Of a stretch of 64,000 nt of DNA, positions 33,688-42,900 are shown in pieces (the stretch's first letter is position 1; every line of letters starts with the position of its first letter). Below the pieces are notes generated by a model. It was not told where the DNA came from, ran no database searches, and was given only the letters and a program-made list of their open reading frames with translations. The translations under genes were made by a program, and so were the position numbers. This DNA comes from Spirosoma foliorum (GTDB lineage Bacteria > Bacteroidota > Bacteroidia > Cytophagales > Spirosomataceae): assembly GCF_014117325.1 (NCBI RefSeq), contig NZ_CP059732.1, positions 7,629,001 through 7,693,000 on the forward strand, given 5' to 3'.

Positions 33688-34709
33688 AAAGGGGATTGTT
33701 TTTTGTCGTTGTTTTAAAAGCATTATTAATGGTATTGGTAGTTCAGGCCAAGCCATTAAGTCCCACCGACTCATTGGTTATTCGGTTTGCTAATCGTACA
33801 CGTCTGGTTATCTATGGACCTGACAAGGCGAGTATCCAGGCTTTGTCGAATTACGATTTGAATAAAATCGTGCGTGAAATGGGTATGAAACTCGACTCCG
33901 TGTCGGGTGGGCCAACGGCCATTTCGCAGGATGGTGGCCGCTTCCTGAAAGATACTGTGCTCGTTGTGACCCAAAAGAAAGACGGAATGACGGTTATTAT
34001 TAATGGAAACACAGATTCCGCTAAACCATACGAGTCGCAGAAAGACAAGAATGATCAACAGGATAGGCAAGCGTCTGAACGAGCGAAACGTCGGAGAGAG
34101 GGAGGGAACTTTGATTATGGGGTAAGTTTTGGGCTTAACAACTTCATTCAACAAAGTGCATTACCTGCATATCCTGAAGATGGCTATGATCTTCAACCCT
34201 TAGGGTCACGTTATTTTGCGTTATCTGTAGGGGCAATGCCGACGATTATCCGGGGTAAATATGCGTCGTTAAAACTGTATTATGGTGTTGAGCTAGCCTG
34301 GAACAATTTTATGTTCGAAGGCAACAACATAGTCGAAAAAACGGCAACAGGAGTGGCCTTCCCCGATGCTGGTCGGGATTTACAAAAAAGTAAATTGACG
34401 GTTTGTACTATCGGAGTGCCCGTTGTCCCTCGCGTAACGTTCTACAATAGCGACGGTCGCAAAGTATGCCATATTGGTTTGGGAGGCTATGTGAATTATC
34501 GACTCGATAGTTATCGGAAAATCAAAGAAGCGGATGGGAGCAAAAACCGTCTGCATTCAGATTATTACTTGAACAACATCCGATACGGTTTAGTGGCGCA
34601 TCTGGGTATTCGAAGCTTTGATTTTTTTGTGAAGTATGACCTAAACCCTTTATTCGAAGTAGGTAAAGGACCAGATCTCCGAACGCTTACGTTTGGGGTT
34701 GGGTTCTAA
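33684..34709 (+). CDS. Outer-membrane beta-barrel protein (hypothetical)
   Basis: The 341-residue protein has a signal peptide (to about VVQAKP), a small N-terminal domain with repeated IxxLSNYDLNKIVREMG-type helices, a charged linker (about 115-140, QKDKNDQQDRQASERAKRRR) and a C-terminal region of alternating beta strands ending in the aromatic signature TLTFGVGF. That ending is typical of outer-membrane barrels of Bacteroidota. It is translationally coupled to the putative anti-sigma gene (ATGA overlap), so the three genes probably form a cell-envelope regulatory operon. The function is unknown. Confidence 0.7.
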   Translation: MKRGLFFVVVLKALLMVLVVQAKPLSPTDSLVIRFANRTRLVIYGPDKASIQALSNYDLNKIVREMGMKLDSVSGGPTAISQDGGRFLKDTVLVVTQKKDGMTVIINGNTDSAKPYESQKDKNDQQDRQASERAKRRREGGNFDYGVSFGLNNFIQQSALPAYPEDGYDLQPLGSRYFALSVGAMPTIIRGKYASLKLYYGVELAWNNFMFEGNNIVEKTATGVAFPDAGRDLQKSKLTVCTIGVPVVPRVTFYNSDGRKVCHIGLGGYVNYRLDSYRKIKEADGSKNRLHSDYYLNNIRYGLVAHLGIRSFDFFVKYDLNPLFEVGKGPDLRTLTFGVGF

Positions 34710-34714
34710 ACTAT

Positions 34715-35539
34715 ATGCAGGATAAAACGATATCGATTATTGGGCTAGGCTGGTTAGGCTTACCCTTGGCAAAGCAATTAACGGTTGAGGGGTTTCAGGT
34801 AAAAGGCAGTGTTACCTCAGTTGAAAAAGTAGATTTATTGAAGCAGGAAGCTATTGACACTTATCTGCTTCAAATGAATCCCGAGCCTATTGGCGATCTG
34901 GCTAACTTGCTTCAGGCAGATACGCTTGTTGTCAATATTCCACCTAAAGCCGGAAAATTGGGGGATGATTTTCATCCGATTCAAATTGAGCACTTAACTC
35001 AGGCAATCCGGCAATCGCCCGTAAAGCACATAATCTATGTTAGCTCGACATCGGTCTATCCAGAACTTAACCGAACAGTGGTTGAAGATGATGTTGTCGA
35101 ACTACATCAATCGGCAGCTCCTGGGTTCATCAAAGCTGAGCAATTGATGCAGAATCTTGCTCCAGAGAAATCCGTTACAATAGTTCGTAGCGGAGGCCTG
35201 GTGGGCTACAACCGTATTCCGGGAAAGTATGTGGCCGGACGAACAGTAGAGAGCGGCTTAGTACCCGTAAATTACCTCCACCGCGACGATGCCGTGGCGC
35301 TTTTGATAGCACTAATTCGACAGCCTATTGGCGGTACGTTCAATGCCATTTCGCCAATACACCCCACGCGGGAAGCGATCTACCGAAAAAGCTGTACCGA
35401 TTTTGGGTATGAATTACCTACGTTCGTTACGTCTGCCGAGCCAGTTCCATATAAAGTTGTGAGTCCCGAAAAATTAATAGCAGCAACGAACTACCAGTTT
35501 AAATACCCTGACCCACTTACGTTTTTCTATGAACTATGA
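34715..35539 (+). CDS. NAD(P)-dependent epimerase/dehydratase-family protein (SDR, YeeZ-like)
   Basis: The 274-residue protein opens with a Rossmann dinucleotide motif IGLGWLGLPLAKQL (GxGxxG, residues about 9-14), followed by a Thr/Val-rich second strand and the conserved VYVSSTSVYPELN segment (catalytic Ser; the usual YxxxK is not clearly present). It resembles atypical SDR proteins of the YeeZ/YbjS type. Substrate unknown. It follows the barrel gene by 5 nt, and its last 6 nt overlap the convergent glycosyltransferase gene. Confidence 0.8.
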   Translation: MQDKTISIIGLGWLGLPLAKQLTVEGFQVKGSVTSVEKVDLLKQEAIDTYLLQMNPEPIGDLANLLQADTLVVNIPPKAGKLGDDFHPIQIEHLTQAIRQSPVKHIIYVSSTSVYPELNRTVVEDDVVELHQSAAPGFIKAEQLMQNLAPEKSVTIVRSGGLVGYNRIPGKYVAGRTVESGLVPVNYLHRDDAVALLIALIRQPIGGTFNAISPIHPTREAIYRKSCTDFGYELPTFVTSAEPVPYKVVSPEKLIAATNYQFKYPDPLTFFYEL

Positions 35540-36682
35540 GCGGAGCAAATGACGCATACGTGTCAGGAAGAATCCGCCTGATGAGGGTTTACTAGTTGGA
35601 GTAACTGCTCGGTTTAAAGCTGCCAGAAACAGGAAGTATCCCTGAGCATGCCACGCCCGAAAACGCTCGCTGAGCTGTTTATCGTGCTGAGGTAGGTAAT
35701 TGATCAGTTTATCTAAATCGAAGCGATCTGACGCAACGCCAACCCCTGCCCGTTGCCCATCGATAGCATTGCAAGCTTGTTCATAATGGTTTGCCTGTGG
35801 AATCATCAGTGCCGGTTTGCCCAAATAAGCAGCTTCGCAAACCGATTCAAACCCCGCTGTGGTAACGATGGCTTTGCAACGAGCCATAAACTCAACAAAA
35901 CGCTTACCGTCGATGGCATGAAAGGTTAGCGTATCGTCAACAGGTTGATCAGGCAGTGTTGTCCCTGAATGAAAGCCATCCATACGAATTTCTGGATGTT
36001 GCTCGTGGGCTTTAAGAAGTTCAACTTTCAAGCCAGGCTGTGTAACATAAGCCAACAGAAAATCGCCAACGGTGGGCTTCAATTCGGTAACCTCCTGTCG
36101 TAGCAAAGGCGGTACAATACGTAGCCGTTGACGGGGTTCATCAGCTTGTTTGTCGAAGGATAAAGCCAACAACTCCTTGGCTCCAAAACAAGTTAGTAGG
36201 GTGTTTATTTTAAAGGCCTGACGATATAACCACTGCCCTTTGGGGCGCTGAAAATTCGGGTGGAAAGCCATGTACTGATGAGCAATACACACCATTGGAA
36301 CAGAGGGACGTAATAGGGCGTAAGTCATGCCGCCAAGCATCTCAAAAAAATTAACAACTACATCCGGCCGTTCCGTTTCAATTATGTCGCGCACCTGTAC
36401 CAAGCTGCGCCAGAAGGGTTTTGCGTAACGAATAGCCTGTAAAGTAGTTTTAACGGGCTCCAGTGCATTGGTACCTGCGTTGTAAACTAACCCCGGACTA
36501 AAAATAGGCGTAATAGGCGCTGAAAATTTCTCACTAAAAAATTTGGGTACATCCCGATCGGCAGTTACGCCAACAATTGCCCCAATAACGTCATGCCCAG
36601 CCATTTGTAAAATCTGAGCCAGTGATAATGCTTGTGTCAAATGGCCTCGACCCTCACCTTGTACTAAGAATAATACGCGCAT
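35534..36682 (-). CDS. Glycosyltransferase of the GT-B fold (MurG/GT28-like)
   Basis: The 382-residue protein begins VLFLVQGEGRGHLTQALSLA, the Gly-rich acceptor-domain loop of GT-B enzymes of the MurG type, and ends with the nucleotide-sugar half, ATVTTAGFESVCEAAYLGKP-like (CKAIVTTAGFESVCEAAYLG) followed by MIPQANHYEQACNA. A hydrophobic patch allows membrane association. The donor and acceptor are unknown. It lies 14 nt downstream of an LpxH-like phosphoesterase gene, suggesting a shared role in glycolipid or envelope synthesis. Confidence 0.82.
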   Translation of the reverse strand: MRVLFLVQGEGRGHLTQALSLAQILQMAGHDVIGAIVGVTADRDVPKFFSEKFSAPITPIFSPGLVYNAGTNALEPVKTTLQAIRYAKPFWRSLVQVRDIIETERPDVVVNFFEMLGGMTYALLRPSVPMVCIAHQYMAFHPNFQRPKGQWLYRQAFKINTLLTCFGAKELLALSFDKQADEPRQRLRIVPPLLRQEVTELKPTVGDFLLAYVTQPGLKVELLKAHEQHPEIRMDGFHSGTTLPDQPVDDTLTFHAIDGKRFVEFMARCKAIVTTAGFESVCEAAYLGKPALMIPQANHYEQACNAIDGQRAGVGVASDRFDLDKLINYLPQHDKQLSERFRAWHAQGYFLFLAALNRAVTPTSKPSSGGFFLTRMRHLLRS

Positions 36683-36696
36683 AATGCAATGAGAAA

Positions 36697-37533
36697 TTAA
36701 ATTGTTGGTACAGGAATGGAGCGGTTTATAAGAGAACCTGGGGATTGCATTGCTGGAACCGGCGAGTTGATCTCATCGTCCTCAGCTGAAGTCATGGTAT
36801 AATAAAGCAGACTCCAGTTGCCATCGTGATCTTCAACAAGTGCACTCAATGATTCAACCCAGTCGCCGGAATTCATGTAAATGATTCCATCGATCTCGCG
36901 AATGGCGGGTTGATGAATATGACCGCAGATAACGCCATCGCAATAACGGGCGCGAGCTAGTTCGGTAAGCTTCTGTTCATAATCGGAGATGTAGCTTACC
37001 GCTTTTTTGATACGCGATTTAATCTGCTGGGAGAGCGAATAGTAAGGTAATCCCCGCCAGGTACGGTAGTGATTATAAAACTTGTTGACCCAAAGCAGAA
37101 AGGTATACCCCATATCGCCCAGATAGGCCAGCCATTTCATTTGGGATGTGATCGAATCGAAGACGTCGCCGTGCGTGACATAAAATTTTTTATCGCCGGA
37201 AGTAAGGGTGTAATCTTTCCGAATCGAAAAATTCTTGCCCACTTTGAGCGGCATGATCTGATCCAGAAAGTCATCGTGATTACCCCTGAGGTAAACAACT
37301 TTCGTGTTATAGTGAACGATTTGTCGTAAAACCGTTTTAAAAAAAGCAGTGTGTTTTTTCTTCCAGGTACCGTACTGTTTCAATTGCCATCCATCAATGA
37401 TATCGCCATTGAGAATAAGCTTTTGACAGGAGTAATTTCGCAAAAACTCGGTAGCCTCCTTTGCTTTCGACCCAGCAGTGCCGAGGTGAATATCGGAGAG
37501 CACAATTGTGCGGAATTGAGTGCTTACTTGCAT
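36697..37533 (-). CDS. LpxH-like UDP-2,3-diacylglucosamine diphosphatase / metallophosphoesterase
   Basis: The 278-residue calcineurin-like phosphoesterase shows all metal-site blocks in order: DIHLG (Asp about 14, His 16), GDIIDGW, RGNHDDF, THGD and GHIHQP, close to the UDP-2,3-diacylglucosamine diphosphatase-like family. LpxH forms lipid X in lipid A synthesis, but many Bacteroidota carry paralogues with unknown substrates. The motif KWLAYLGDMGYTFLLWVN is typical of the family insert. It is the first gene of a two-gene operon with the glycosyltransferase. Confidence 0.85.
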   Translation of the reverse strand: MQVSTQFRTIVLSDIHLGTAGSKAKEATEFLRNYSCQKLILNGDIIDGWQLKQYGTWKKKHTAFFKTVLRQIVHYNTKVVYLRGNHDDFLDQIMPLKVGKNFSIRKDYTLTSGDKKFYVTHGDVFDSITSQMKWLAYLGDMGYTFLLWVNKFYNHYRTWRGLPYYSLSQQIKSRIKKAVSYISDYEQKLTELARARYCDGVICGHIHQPAIREIDGIIYMNSGDWVESLSALVEDHDGNWSLLYYTMTSAEDDEINSPVPAMQSPGSLINRSIPVPTI

Positions 37534-37645
37534 GAACGAAACTAGACATCACATGTGACGTAAGATTTATCGAAGTGTTACCAAATTGACAAGATTATAG
37601 CTCTAATTGGGCGATGGTTCATATTGACTTAACAAACGACAACTA

Positions 37646-38278
37646 ATGGAAAATCCGGTGCTTATTTTCGGAGCAGGAAGTCTGGGTCTGACCGCTTTAG
37701 ACCTGTTTCAGCGCAATAATGTGGTAGTGTATGGACTACTTGATGATAATAAAGAATTGCATGGAAAGGAATTCGGAGATATATCGGTATTGGGTGAAAC
37801 GGACGACGATGGCTTCTTAAAGCTAATTGGTCAAAAGTGCGAAGCCTTTGTTGCGATTAGCGATACTCGTGTACGGAAACGGCTCGTAAAGATGCTGAAC
37901 GAACGGCGGAAGGTGCAACCTGTAAATGCTATTCATGATACGGCCACCGTTTCGATCATGGCCACTATTGGTCACGGTAATTTGATTGCAGCTCGTGTAG
38001 TAGTCAATCCTTACGCTGAAATAGGGCAGCACTGCATTATCCAGTCTGGTGCTATTATTGAAAGCCAGGCCAAACTTGGCGATTACGTTCAGATAGGAAC
38101 AGGATGTATTGTAAACAGTGGGGTAACGATTGAAGAGGGTGTTTTTATCGGAACCGGTGCCACGTTAATTGCCGGAGTCACTATTGGAAAAGGGGCTCGC
38201 GTAGGAGCAGGCTCAGTTGTAGTCGAGAATGTTGAGGCTGGCGCGACTGTGTTTGGCAATCCGGCTAAGAAACTTTAA
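37646..38278 (+). CDS. NeuD-family sugar O-acyltransferase
   Basis: The 210-residue protein has an N-terminal Rossmann-like PglD domain (VLIFGAGSLGLTALDLFQ) and a C-terminal left-handed beta helix built of hexapeptide repeats (about residues 95-205, e.g. ATIGHGNLIAARVVVN, VTIEEGVFIGTGATLI) ending GNPAKKL. It resembles acetyltransferases that modify surface sugars with acetyl-CoA. The substrate is unknown; the GDP-fucose synthase gene downstream on the other strand suggests surface-glycan synthesis. A long inverted repeat follows the stop by 12 nt. Confidence 0.86.
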   Translation: MENPVLIFGAGSLGLTALDLFQRNNVVVYGLLDDNKELHGKEFGDISVLGETDDDGFLKLIGQKCEAFVAISDTRVRKRLVKMLNERRKVQPVNAIHDTATVSIMATIGHGNLIAARVVVNPYAEIGQHCIIQSGAIIESQAKLGDYVQIGTGCIVNSGVTIEEGVFIGTGATLIAGVTIGKGARVGAGSVVVENVEAGATVFGNPAKKL

Positions 38279-38290
38279 AAGTCATAAATT

Positions 38291-38349
38291 AAATCGGGTG
38301 TCGTAAGTGAAACAGGAATTAACCACATTTCACTTACGACACCCGATTT
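38291..38349. repeat. 22-bp perfect inverted repeat at a convergent gene junction
   Basis: Arms 38291-38312 and 38328-38349 are exact reverse complements across a 15-nt loop, between the acyltransferase stop and the GDP-fucose synthase stop. It could terminate both transcripts but lacks a clear T run. Confidence 0.7.
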
Positions 38350-38364
38350 GATTATGCATCAAGA

Positions 38365-39306
38365 TTATTCTACGTACAATACCTCGTTTGCTAAGAAGTC
38401 CTGATAGGTACGTTCGAGTCCCTCTTTGAGCTCAGTCGTGTGTTTCCAGCCCATGTCGTGAAGCCGGGACACGTCCATCAGTTTGCGTGGCGTACCGTCG
38501 GGTTTATCCGTGTTCCAGCGTAGCTCGCCTTCGAAGCCCACAATTTCTTTGATGAGTTCGGCAACCTGTTTGATTGTCACATCTTCACCCGTGCCAATAT
38601 TGACAAACAGCTCACCGTTATAATGCTCCATCAAAAAGAAGCAGGCATCAGCTAAGTCGTCGGCATGAAGGAATTCACGCATGGGCGAACCCGTACCCCA
38701 AACTTCAACCGTTGGCTGGTTATTGATTTTCGCTTCGTGAAACTTACGAATCAAAGCGGGTAATACGTGCGAACCGTTCAAGTCGTAGTTGTCATTGGGG
38801 CCATACAGGTTAGTAGGCATCGCTGAAATGAAATCGCAGCCATATTGACTTCGGTAGGCTTCACAAAGTTTTATTCCTGTAATTTTAGCGATGGCGTAGG
38901 GCTCGTTCGTCGACTCGAGAAAACCACTAAGCAGGTATTCTTCTTTAAGCGGTTGCGGTGCTAATTTTGGGTAAATACAAGACGAACCCAGGAACAACAA
39001 TTTCTTAACACCTGTTTTATAAGCCTGATGAATGATATTTGATTCAATCATCAGGTTATCGTACAGAAATTCGGCACGATAGGTGTTATTAGCCATAATG
39101 CCACCAACTTTAGCAGCAGCCAGAAACACATATTCAGGACGTTCCTGTTCGAAAAAGTCAGCAACTGCCTCCTGATTGCGTAAATCTAGTTCAGATGATG
39201 TCCGTGTAATAATAGTTGTGTAGCCTTCTTCTTGAAGTTTACGAATAATAGCCGACCCGACCATACCTCGATGTCCGGCAACATAAATACGAGCCTGTTT
39301 TTCCAC
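38365..39306 (-). CDS. fcl: GDP-L-fucose synthase
   Basis: The 313-residue SDR enzyme makes GDP-L-fucose from GDP-4-keto-6-deoxymannose by epimerisation and reduction. Signatures are [10 protein letters not shown] (Rossmann, about 11-20), [31 protein letters not shown] (catalytic Ser), the [11 protein letters not shown] block with YxxxK, and [20 protein letters not shown]. Length and motifs match the family. The start is GTG 39306, since no ATG lies nearby in frame. The mannose dehydratase partner (gmd) is not in this window. GDP-fucose feeds surface glycans. Confidence 0.93.
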   Translation of the reverse strand: MEKQARIYVAGHRGMVGSAIIRKLQEEGYTTIITRTSSELDLRNQEAVADFFEQERPEYVFLAAAKVGGIMANNTYRAEFLYDNLMIESNIIHQAYKTGVKKLLFLGSSCIYPKLAPQPLKEEYLLSGFLESTNEPYAIAKITGIKLCEAYRSQYGCDFISAMPTNLYGPNDNYDLNGSHVLPALIRKFHEAKINNQPTVEVWGTGSPMREFLHADDLADACFFLMEHYNGELFVNIGTGEDVTIKQVAELIKEIVGFEGELRWNTDKPDGTPRKLMDVSRLHDMGWKHTTELKEGLERTYQDFLANEVLYVE

Positions 39307-39422
39307 AAGAATTGATTATAAGTAAACCGCCAACTACTAGGCGGACGAGTTGATAAAATAATACGTCTTTATAATGCGTTGCAAAACTAACAAACTTTAG
39401 GGATCAATCATTTCCCCATATT

Positions 39423-40445
39423 ATGTTTGCATTTGACTTAAAGTTACCGACTTTATTATTCGGCGTTGTTAGTCTTACGGTATATAGTGTTCAGGCACAA
39501 ACTGTAAATACCGCGCCCTCTTCGCTGACAACGGCGTCGAAACCCGTGTTGGCACCTTCTGGGGCTGCCCCGTCTCCATTTGCCCCTTTCTCATCGGTGC
39601 CTTCATCGCTCACGACCCTTGGTTTACCAACCATGTCGTCGTTAAAAGAGCAGAAAGACGCTTATGTAGCTGGGATTATGCCCGATCTAGGGCTAAAGGT
39701 TAAACAATTAAAGAAACTAAAGGCCGACCGGAAATCCAAAAATAAACTGTCAAAAACGGAGTATGAAGGCCTATCGATGGTTAAGGCCTATACGAAATTT
39801 GGTAGTGGCGACCGGACTATTGTTGAGGAGTTTCATATTCTGCGCGATAATGATGCGGCTAAACCATTAGCTTATGTCCGGGAGATATTTCGGTATTACC
39901 AGAAATCAGCTCGTGTGACAAGCTCGATTGTTAAAGACGAGGGAGCCGGGTTACTATTGCATGGACCCTATAAGCGTTATCAGAACGGCGATTTAGTGGA
40001 GGAGGGCTATTATTATGCGGGCATGAAAGATGGGCGCTGGGAGAAATACGACGGTAATTTTATGCTGGTCGATAAAACCCGGTGGCACTGGGGAATGCCC
40101 GCCGAATCTCAGTTAGTATACTATGACTCGACTCACCATAGGATCAAGGAGATTATCCCCAAAGAGTATGGGAAAGTAAAGGGAACCTACATGGCGTTTC
40201 ACGAAAATGGCCTGTTAGCGGAAGAGGGAAAGTATGAGAACGGTGTGAAAGTTGGCCGTTGGACAGAATATTATCCTATCAATCCAAGTGGTCGGCGAAT
40301 GCGTCGGAAGCTCATTCAATATGCCAGTGATCAGTGGGATACCGAATTCGAACCGTATACCATTACAGAATGGGACGAAAAAGGGAAAGTCACGTTTGAG
40401 CAATCGAAGAAAAAGGTTGTAGAAGACAACGAAACGGAAAACTAG
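39423..40445 (+). CDS. Exported MORN-repeat/YwqK-like protein
   Basis: The 340-residue protein has a signal peptide (to about YSVQAQT), a Ser/Pro/Ala-rich linker and a C-terminal series of MORN-like repeats in the YwqK style: LLHGPYKRYQNGDLVEEGYY, GRWEKYDG, GTYMAFHENGLLAEEGKYEN and GRWTEYYP. These repeats build small beta sheets; in Bacteroidota such proteins are exported with unknown function. The N-terminal domain (about 75-170) is not recognised. It has its own unit and ends in a hairpin shared with the convergent TPR gene. Confidence 0.78.
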   Translation: MFAFDLKLPTLLFGVVSLTVYSVQAQTVNTAPSSLTTASKPVLAPSGAAPSPFAPFSSVPSSLTTLGLPTMSSLKEQKDAYVAGIMPDLGLKVKQLKKLKADRKSKNKLSKTEYEGLSMVKAYTKFGSGDRTIVEEFHILRDNDAAKPLAYVREIFRYYQKSARVTSSIVKDEGAGLLLHGPYKRYQNGDLVEEGYYYAGMKDGRWEKYDGNFMLVDKTRWHWGMPAESQLVYYDSTHHRIKEIIPKEYGKVKGTYMAFHENGLLAEEGKYENGVKVGRWTEYYPINPSGRRMRRKLIQYASDQWDTEFEPYTITEWDEKGKVTFEQSKKKVVEDNETEN

Positions 40446-40454
40446 TTACTGGTT

Positions 40455-40496
40455 GTCGTTAATCAGTGGTCGTCATGGCGACTATTGATTAACGAC
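40455..40496. repeat. 18-bp inverted repeat with two G-U pairs
   Basis: Arms 40455-40472 and 40479-40496 pair across a 6-nt loop, with two G-U pairs, between the convergent MORN-repeat and TPR genes. It looks like a bidirectional terminator or repeat. Confidence 0.6.
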
Positions 40497-40499
40497 TAT

Positions 40500-41303
40500 T
40501 TATTTAAACACCCCTTTTGGGTCTGGGGCTTTGGCTAGTAATTCATTGAGATAGCCTAAATCAAGCGAAGCAAAGTCAAGATTTCGAGCCTGGTGGAAAT
40601 ACTCCCACGCTTGCTGATAGCTTGCTTTCAAATAATAAATCATCGAAATCTTCTGATAAGATAGGGCATTAGGATTCAGCGAAACGGCCCGCTGAAGATG
40701 CCCTTCGGCTTCGGTCAGCATATTCTCATCCGGTTTTTCCTGGTATTGTTTAATCTGTACCGTTGCCAGATCGGTCATCAGAACCGTGTTGCTATCGTCC
40801 ACGGCGATGCCTTTTTTCATCATCCGAATCGCTTCGGGTAGTCGATTTTTCTGGTAACAGACCACACCCAATCCCCAATAGGCATCGGCATTTCGGTCAT
40901 TGAGTAACCAGGAGAGGTTGAAGCGATGGGCTGCTGTGTCTAATTGACCATCACCAATATAGTCCCACCCGCGGGCGGCAAAGAAAGTGCTGGCTTCGGT
41001 CCGTGTGGCAAAATTACGGTCGCAGTCGTTCAGGAAATGAATTTCTTCATCAATCTGAGCGGTTGTTTTAGGGCGTTCGCCAAAAAGAGGTAATGTATTG
41101 ACAGCCTCTCCTGTATCAACTGATCCGCCTGAATTAGCCGCTTCCGTTGACTGAATCGACTCTTCCAGGTTTTCGTGTACCGATTTGGCGTGTTGTACTG
41201 CATCGCCCGATCGTACCGATGTAATGAACTGCTTAGTTTGGGCAGCCGCAAAAAACGGTAACACAACTAAAGTACACTGTATCAGACTAAACCGAACGCT
41301 CAT
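40500..41303 (-). CDS. Exported tetratricopeptide-repeat protein
   Basis: The 267-residue protein has a signal peptide (LIQCTLVVLPFFAAAQ) and TPR-like helical repeats in the second half, such as AHRFNLSWLLNDRNADAYWG, LGVVCYQKNRLPEAIRMMKK and AEGHLQRAVSLNPNALSYQK. TPR proteins assemble complexes; the partner is unknown. Length and number of repeats (about four) are modest. It is transcribed towards the MORN-repeat gene and lies downstream of the RNA helicase gene, 74 nt away. Confidence 0.78.
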   Translation of the reverse strand: MSVRFSLIQCTLVVLPFFAAAQTKQFITSVRSGDAVQHAKSVHENLEESIQSTEAANSGGSVDTGEAVNTLPLFGERPKTTAQIDEEIHFLNDCDRNFATRTEASTFFAARGWDYIGDGQLDTAAHRFNLSWLLNDRNADAYWGLGVVCYQKNRLPEAIRMMKKGIAVDDSNTVLMTDLATVQIKQYQEKPDENMLTEAEGHLQRAVSLNPNALSYQKISMIYYLKASYQQAWEYFHQARNLDFASLDLGYLNELLAKAPDPKGVFK

Positions 41304-41377
41304 AGTAAATCAATATACCTGGGGTACATGCTTTGGTAAAACGAAAGGAGTATCCAAATTAGTGCATTATCTGCAAA

Positions 41378-42781
41378 TTAGCGCCGTCCTCCTCGTGGCC
41401 CAGATCGCTTTGCTCCACCAGCTTTATGGCTAACTCCACCGGAACGTGACCATGTGGTGCTTGAAACAGGCTTTTTAGCACCCGTTTCTTTGGCTTTAGC
41501 GATTGATCTGGCTTTGCCAGGGGGCAGATTTTTTGCTTTTTTCTCGTGAAATGCACCCTGAAACTCTGGATTTTCTTTTCGGCGCTGCTCATCAACTTCA
41601 CGGAGCATCGCCTGTTGTTCATCGAAAGGGGTTTCTGCAACCTCAACATTCGCAGGTAACGGCTCCCGGGGAATAGTCATGCGGATAATCCGTTCAATTT
41701 TCTGCACATGGTATTCTTCAGCCATGGTCAGAAACGTAATCGCTGCACCTGCATGATTGGCACGGCCCGTACGGCCAATCCGGTGTACATAATCTTCATA
41801 GATCAGTGGTAAGTCGAAATTAATAACATGACTCACCTCGGCGACATCAATACCCCTGGCAGCCACGTCTGTAGCTACCAATACCTGAACATTGCCTTCT
41901 TTAAAGGCATCCATGGCGTTGATACGCGTATTCTGACCTTTGTTGGCATGAATCACCCTGATCTTATCGGTCTCTACCACTTTACGTGCCAGAAATTTAT
42001 AAATGTTCTCGGCGGTGGTTTTCGTTCGGGCAAAAATGATAACTCGCTGAAAGGCATCTTTACTGATCAGGTAATCGAGTAAATTGATTTTGGTGCGAAA
42101 ATTGGGCACCTCATAAATCACTTGACTAACCATCTCGGCAGTCGAAGCCTGGGGGGTCACTTCTACTTTGACGGGTGATTCCAGAAACTCAGCAGACAGT
42201 CGTTCGACTCGTCCGCCAAATGTTGCTGAGAAGAGTAAATTTTGCCGCTTGGTAGGTATAATCTCCAGAATTGAACGGATTTGAGGCATAAAGCCCATAT
42301 CCATCATTTTATCGGCTTCGTCCAGTACCAGCGTCCGAATATTTTTTGTTACAATCTCGCCTAGTCTGTATAAGTCCATAAAGCGGCCGGGGGTAGCCAC
42401 TAACAGGTCAACGCCTTTTTGGAGCGTCTCAATCTGTGTTTTGGGGCCTAAACCGCCATAAAGTGCTAAATGACGCAAGCCAGTATATTTTCCTAATTCG
42501 CTCACCGCTTCATTAATCTGCATGACTAATTCGCGTGTTGGCGCAAGGATTAGAGCACGAGGAGCCTCTCCTTGCGGATACTTTATTTTCATGAGCAACG
42601 GCAATAAATAAGCCGCTGTTTTTCCCGTACCCGTTTGAGCAATGCCCAGTACGTCATGATTGCCTAAACTCAACGGAATCGTTTGTTGCTGAATAGGCGT
42701 TGGTTCGGTATAGCCGAGTTCTGCTACAGCATTAAGGAGCTGGCGGTTCAACTCGAATTGCTCAAAAGAGGTAATTTCCAT
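41378..42781 (-). CDS. DEAD-box RNA helicase, RhlE-like
   Basis: The 467-residue ATP-dependent RNA helicase shows the canonical motifs in order: Q motif TPIQQQ, AQTGTGKT (Walker A), PTRELV, LDEADKMMDMGF (DEAD), SATF, and the C-terminal domain with RTKTTAENIYKFL, VATDVAARGID and HRIGRTGRA. After about residue 380 there is a basic, low-complexity tail rich in Lys/Arg/Ser, typical of RhlE-type enzymes that act on rRNA and mRNA. It is a single gene on the minus strand, preceded by a long inverted repeat at 42804-42899. Confidence 0.95.
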   Translation of the reverse strand: MEITSFEQFELNRQLLNAVAELGYTEPTPIQQQTIPLSLGNHDVLGIAQTGTGKTAAYLLPLLMKIKYPQGEAPRALILAPTRELVMQINEAVSELGKYTGLRHLALYGGLGPKTQIETLQKGVDLLVATPGRFMDLYRLGEIVTKNIRTLVLDEADKMMDMGFMPQIRSILEIIPTKRQNLLFSATFGGRVERLSAEFLESPVKVEVTPQASTAEMVSQVIYEVPNFRTKINLLDYLISKDAFQRVIIFARTKTTAENIYKFLARKVVETDKIRVIHANKGQNTRINAMDAFKEGNVQVLVATDVAARGIDVAEVSHVINFDLPLIYEDYVHRIGRTGRANHAGAAITFLTMAEEYHVQKIERIIRMTIPREPLPANVEVAETPFDEQQAMLREVDEQRRKENPEFQGAFHEKKAKNLPPGKARSIAKAKETGAKKPVSSTTWSRSGGVSHKAGGAKRSGPRGGRR

Positions 42782-42803
42782 AGAAATGGTTTATGGTATT
42801 CGC

Positions 42804-42899
42804 TTTATGGTATTCGGTTTACGGTGGCGCGGTGCGGCCTGTCATCTCTGTTTATTCTTATCAGATAGCACCGTGCCACCGTAAACCAAATACCATAAA
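42804..42899. repeat. 32-bp inverted repeat with two mismatches and a tandem word
   Basis: Arms 42804-42835 and 42868-42899 pair over 32 positions with two mismatches across a 32-nt loop. The left arm is preceded by an overlapping copy of TTTATGGTATTCG (42790-42802, then 42804-42816). It lies between the kinase-like and helicase genes on the same strand. Confidence 0.7.
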
Positions 42900-42900
42900 C

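Noticed and set aside
35534..35539. Six-base overlap of convergent genes as a regulatory element
   Set aside because: Short tail-to-tail overlaps of stop regions are common in compact genomes and there is no structure there.
42790..42816. Tandem copies of TTTATGGTATTCG as a microsatellite
   Set aside because: There are only two copies, and they belong to the arm of a larger inverted repeat.
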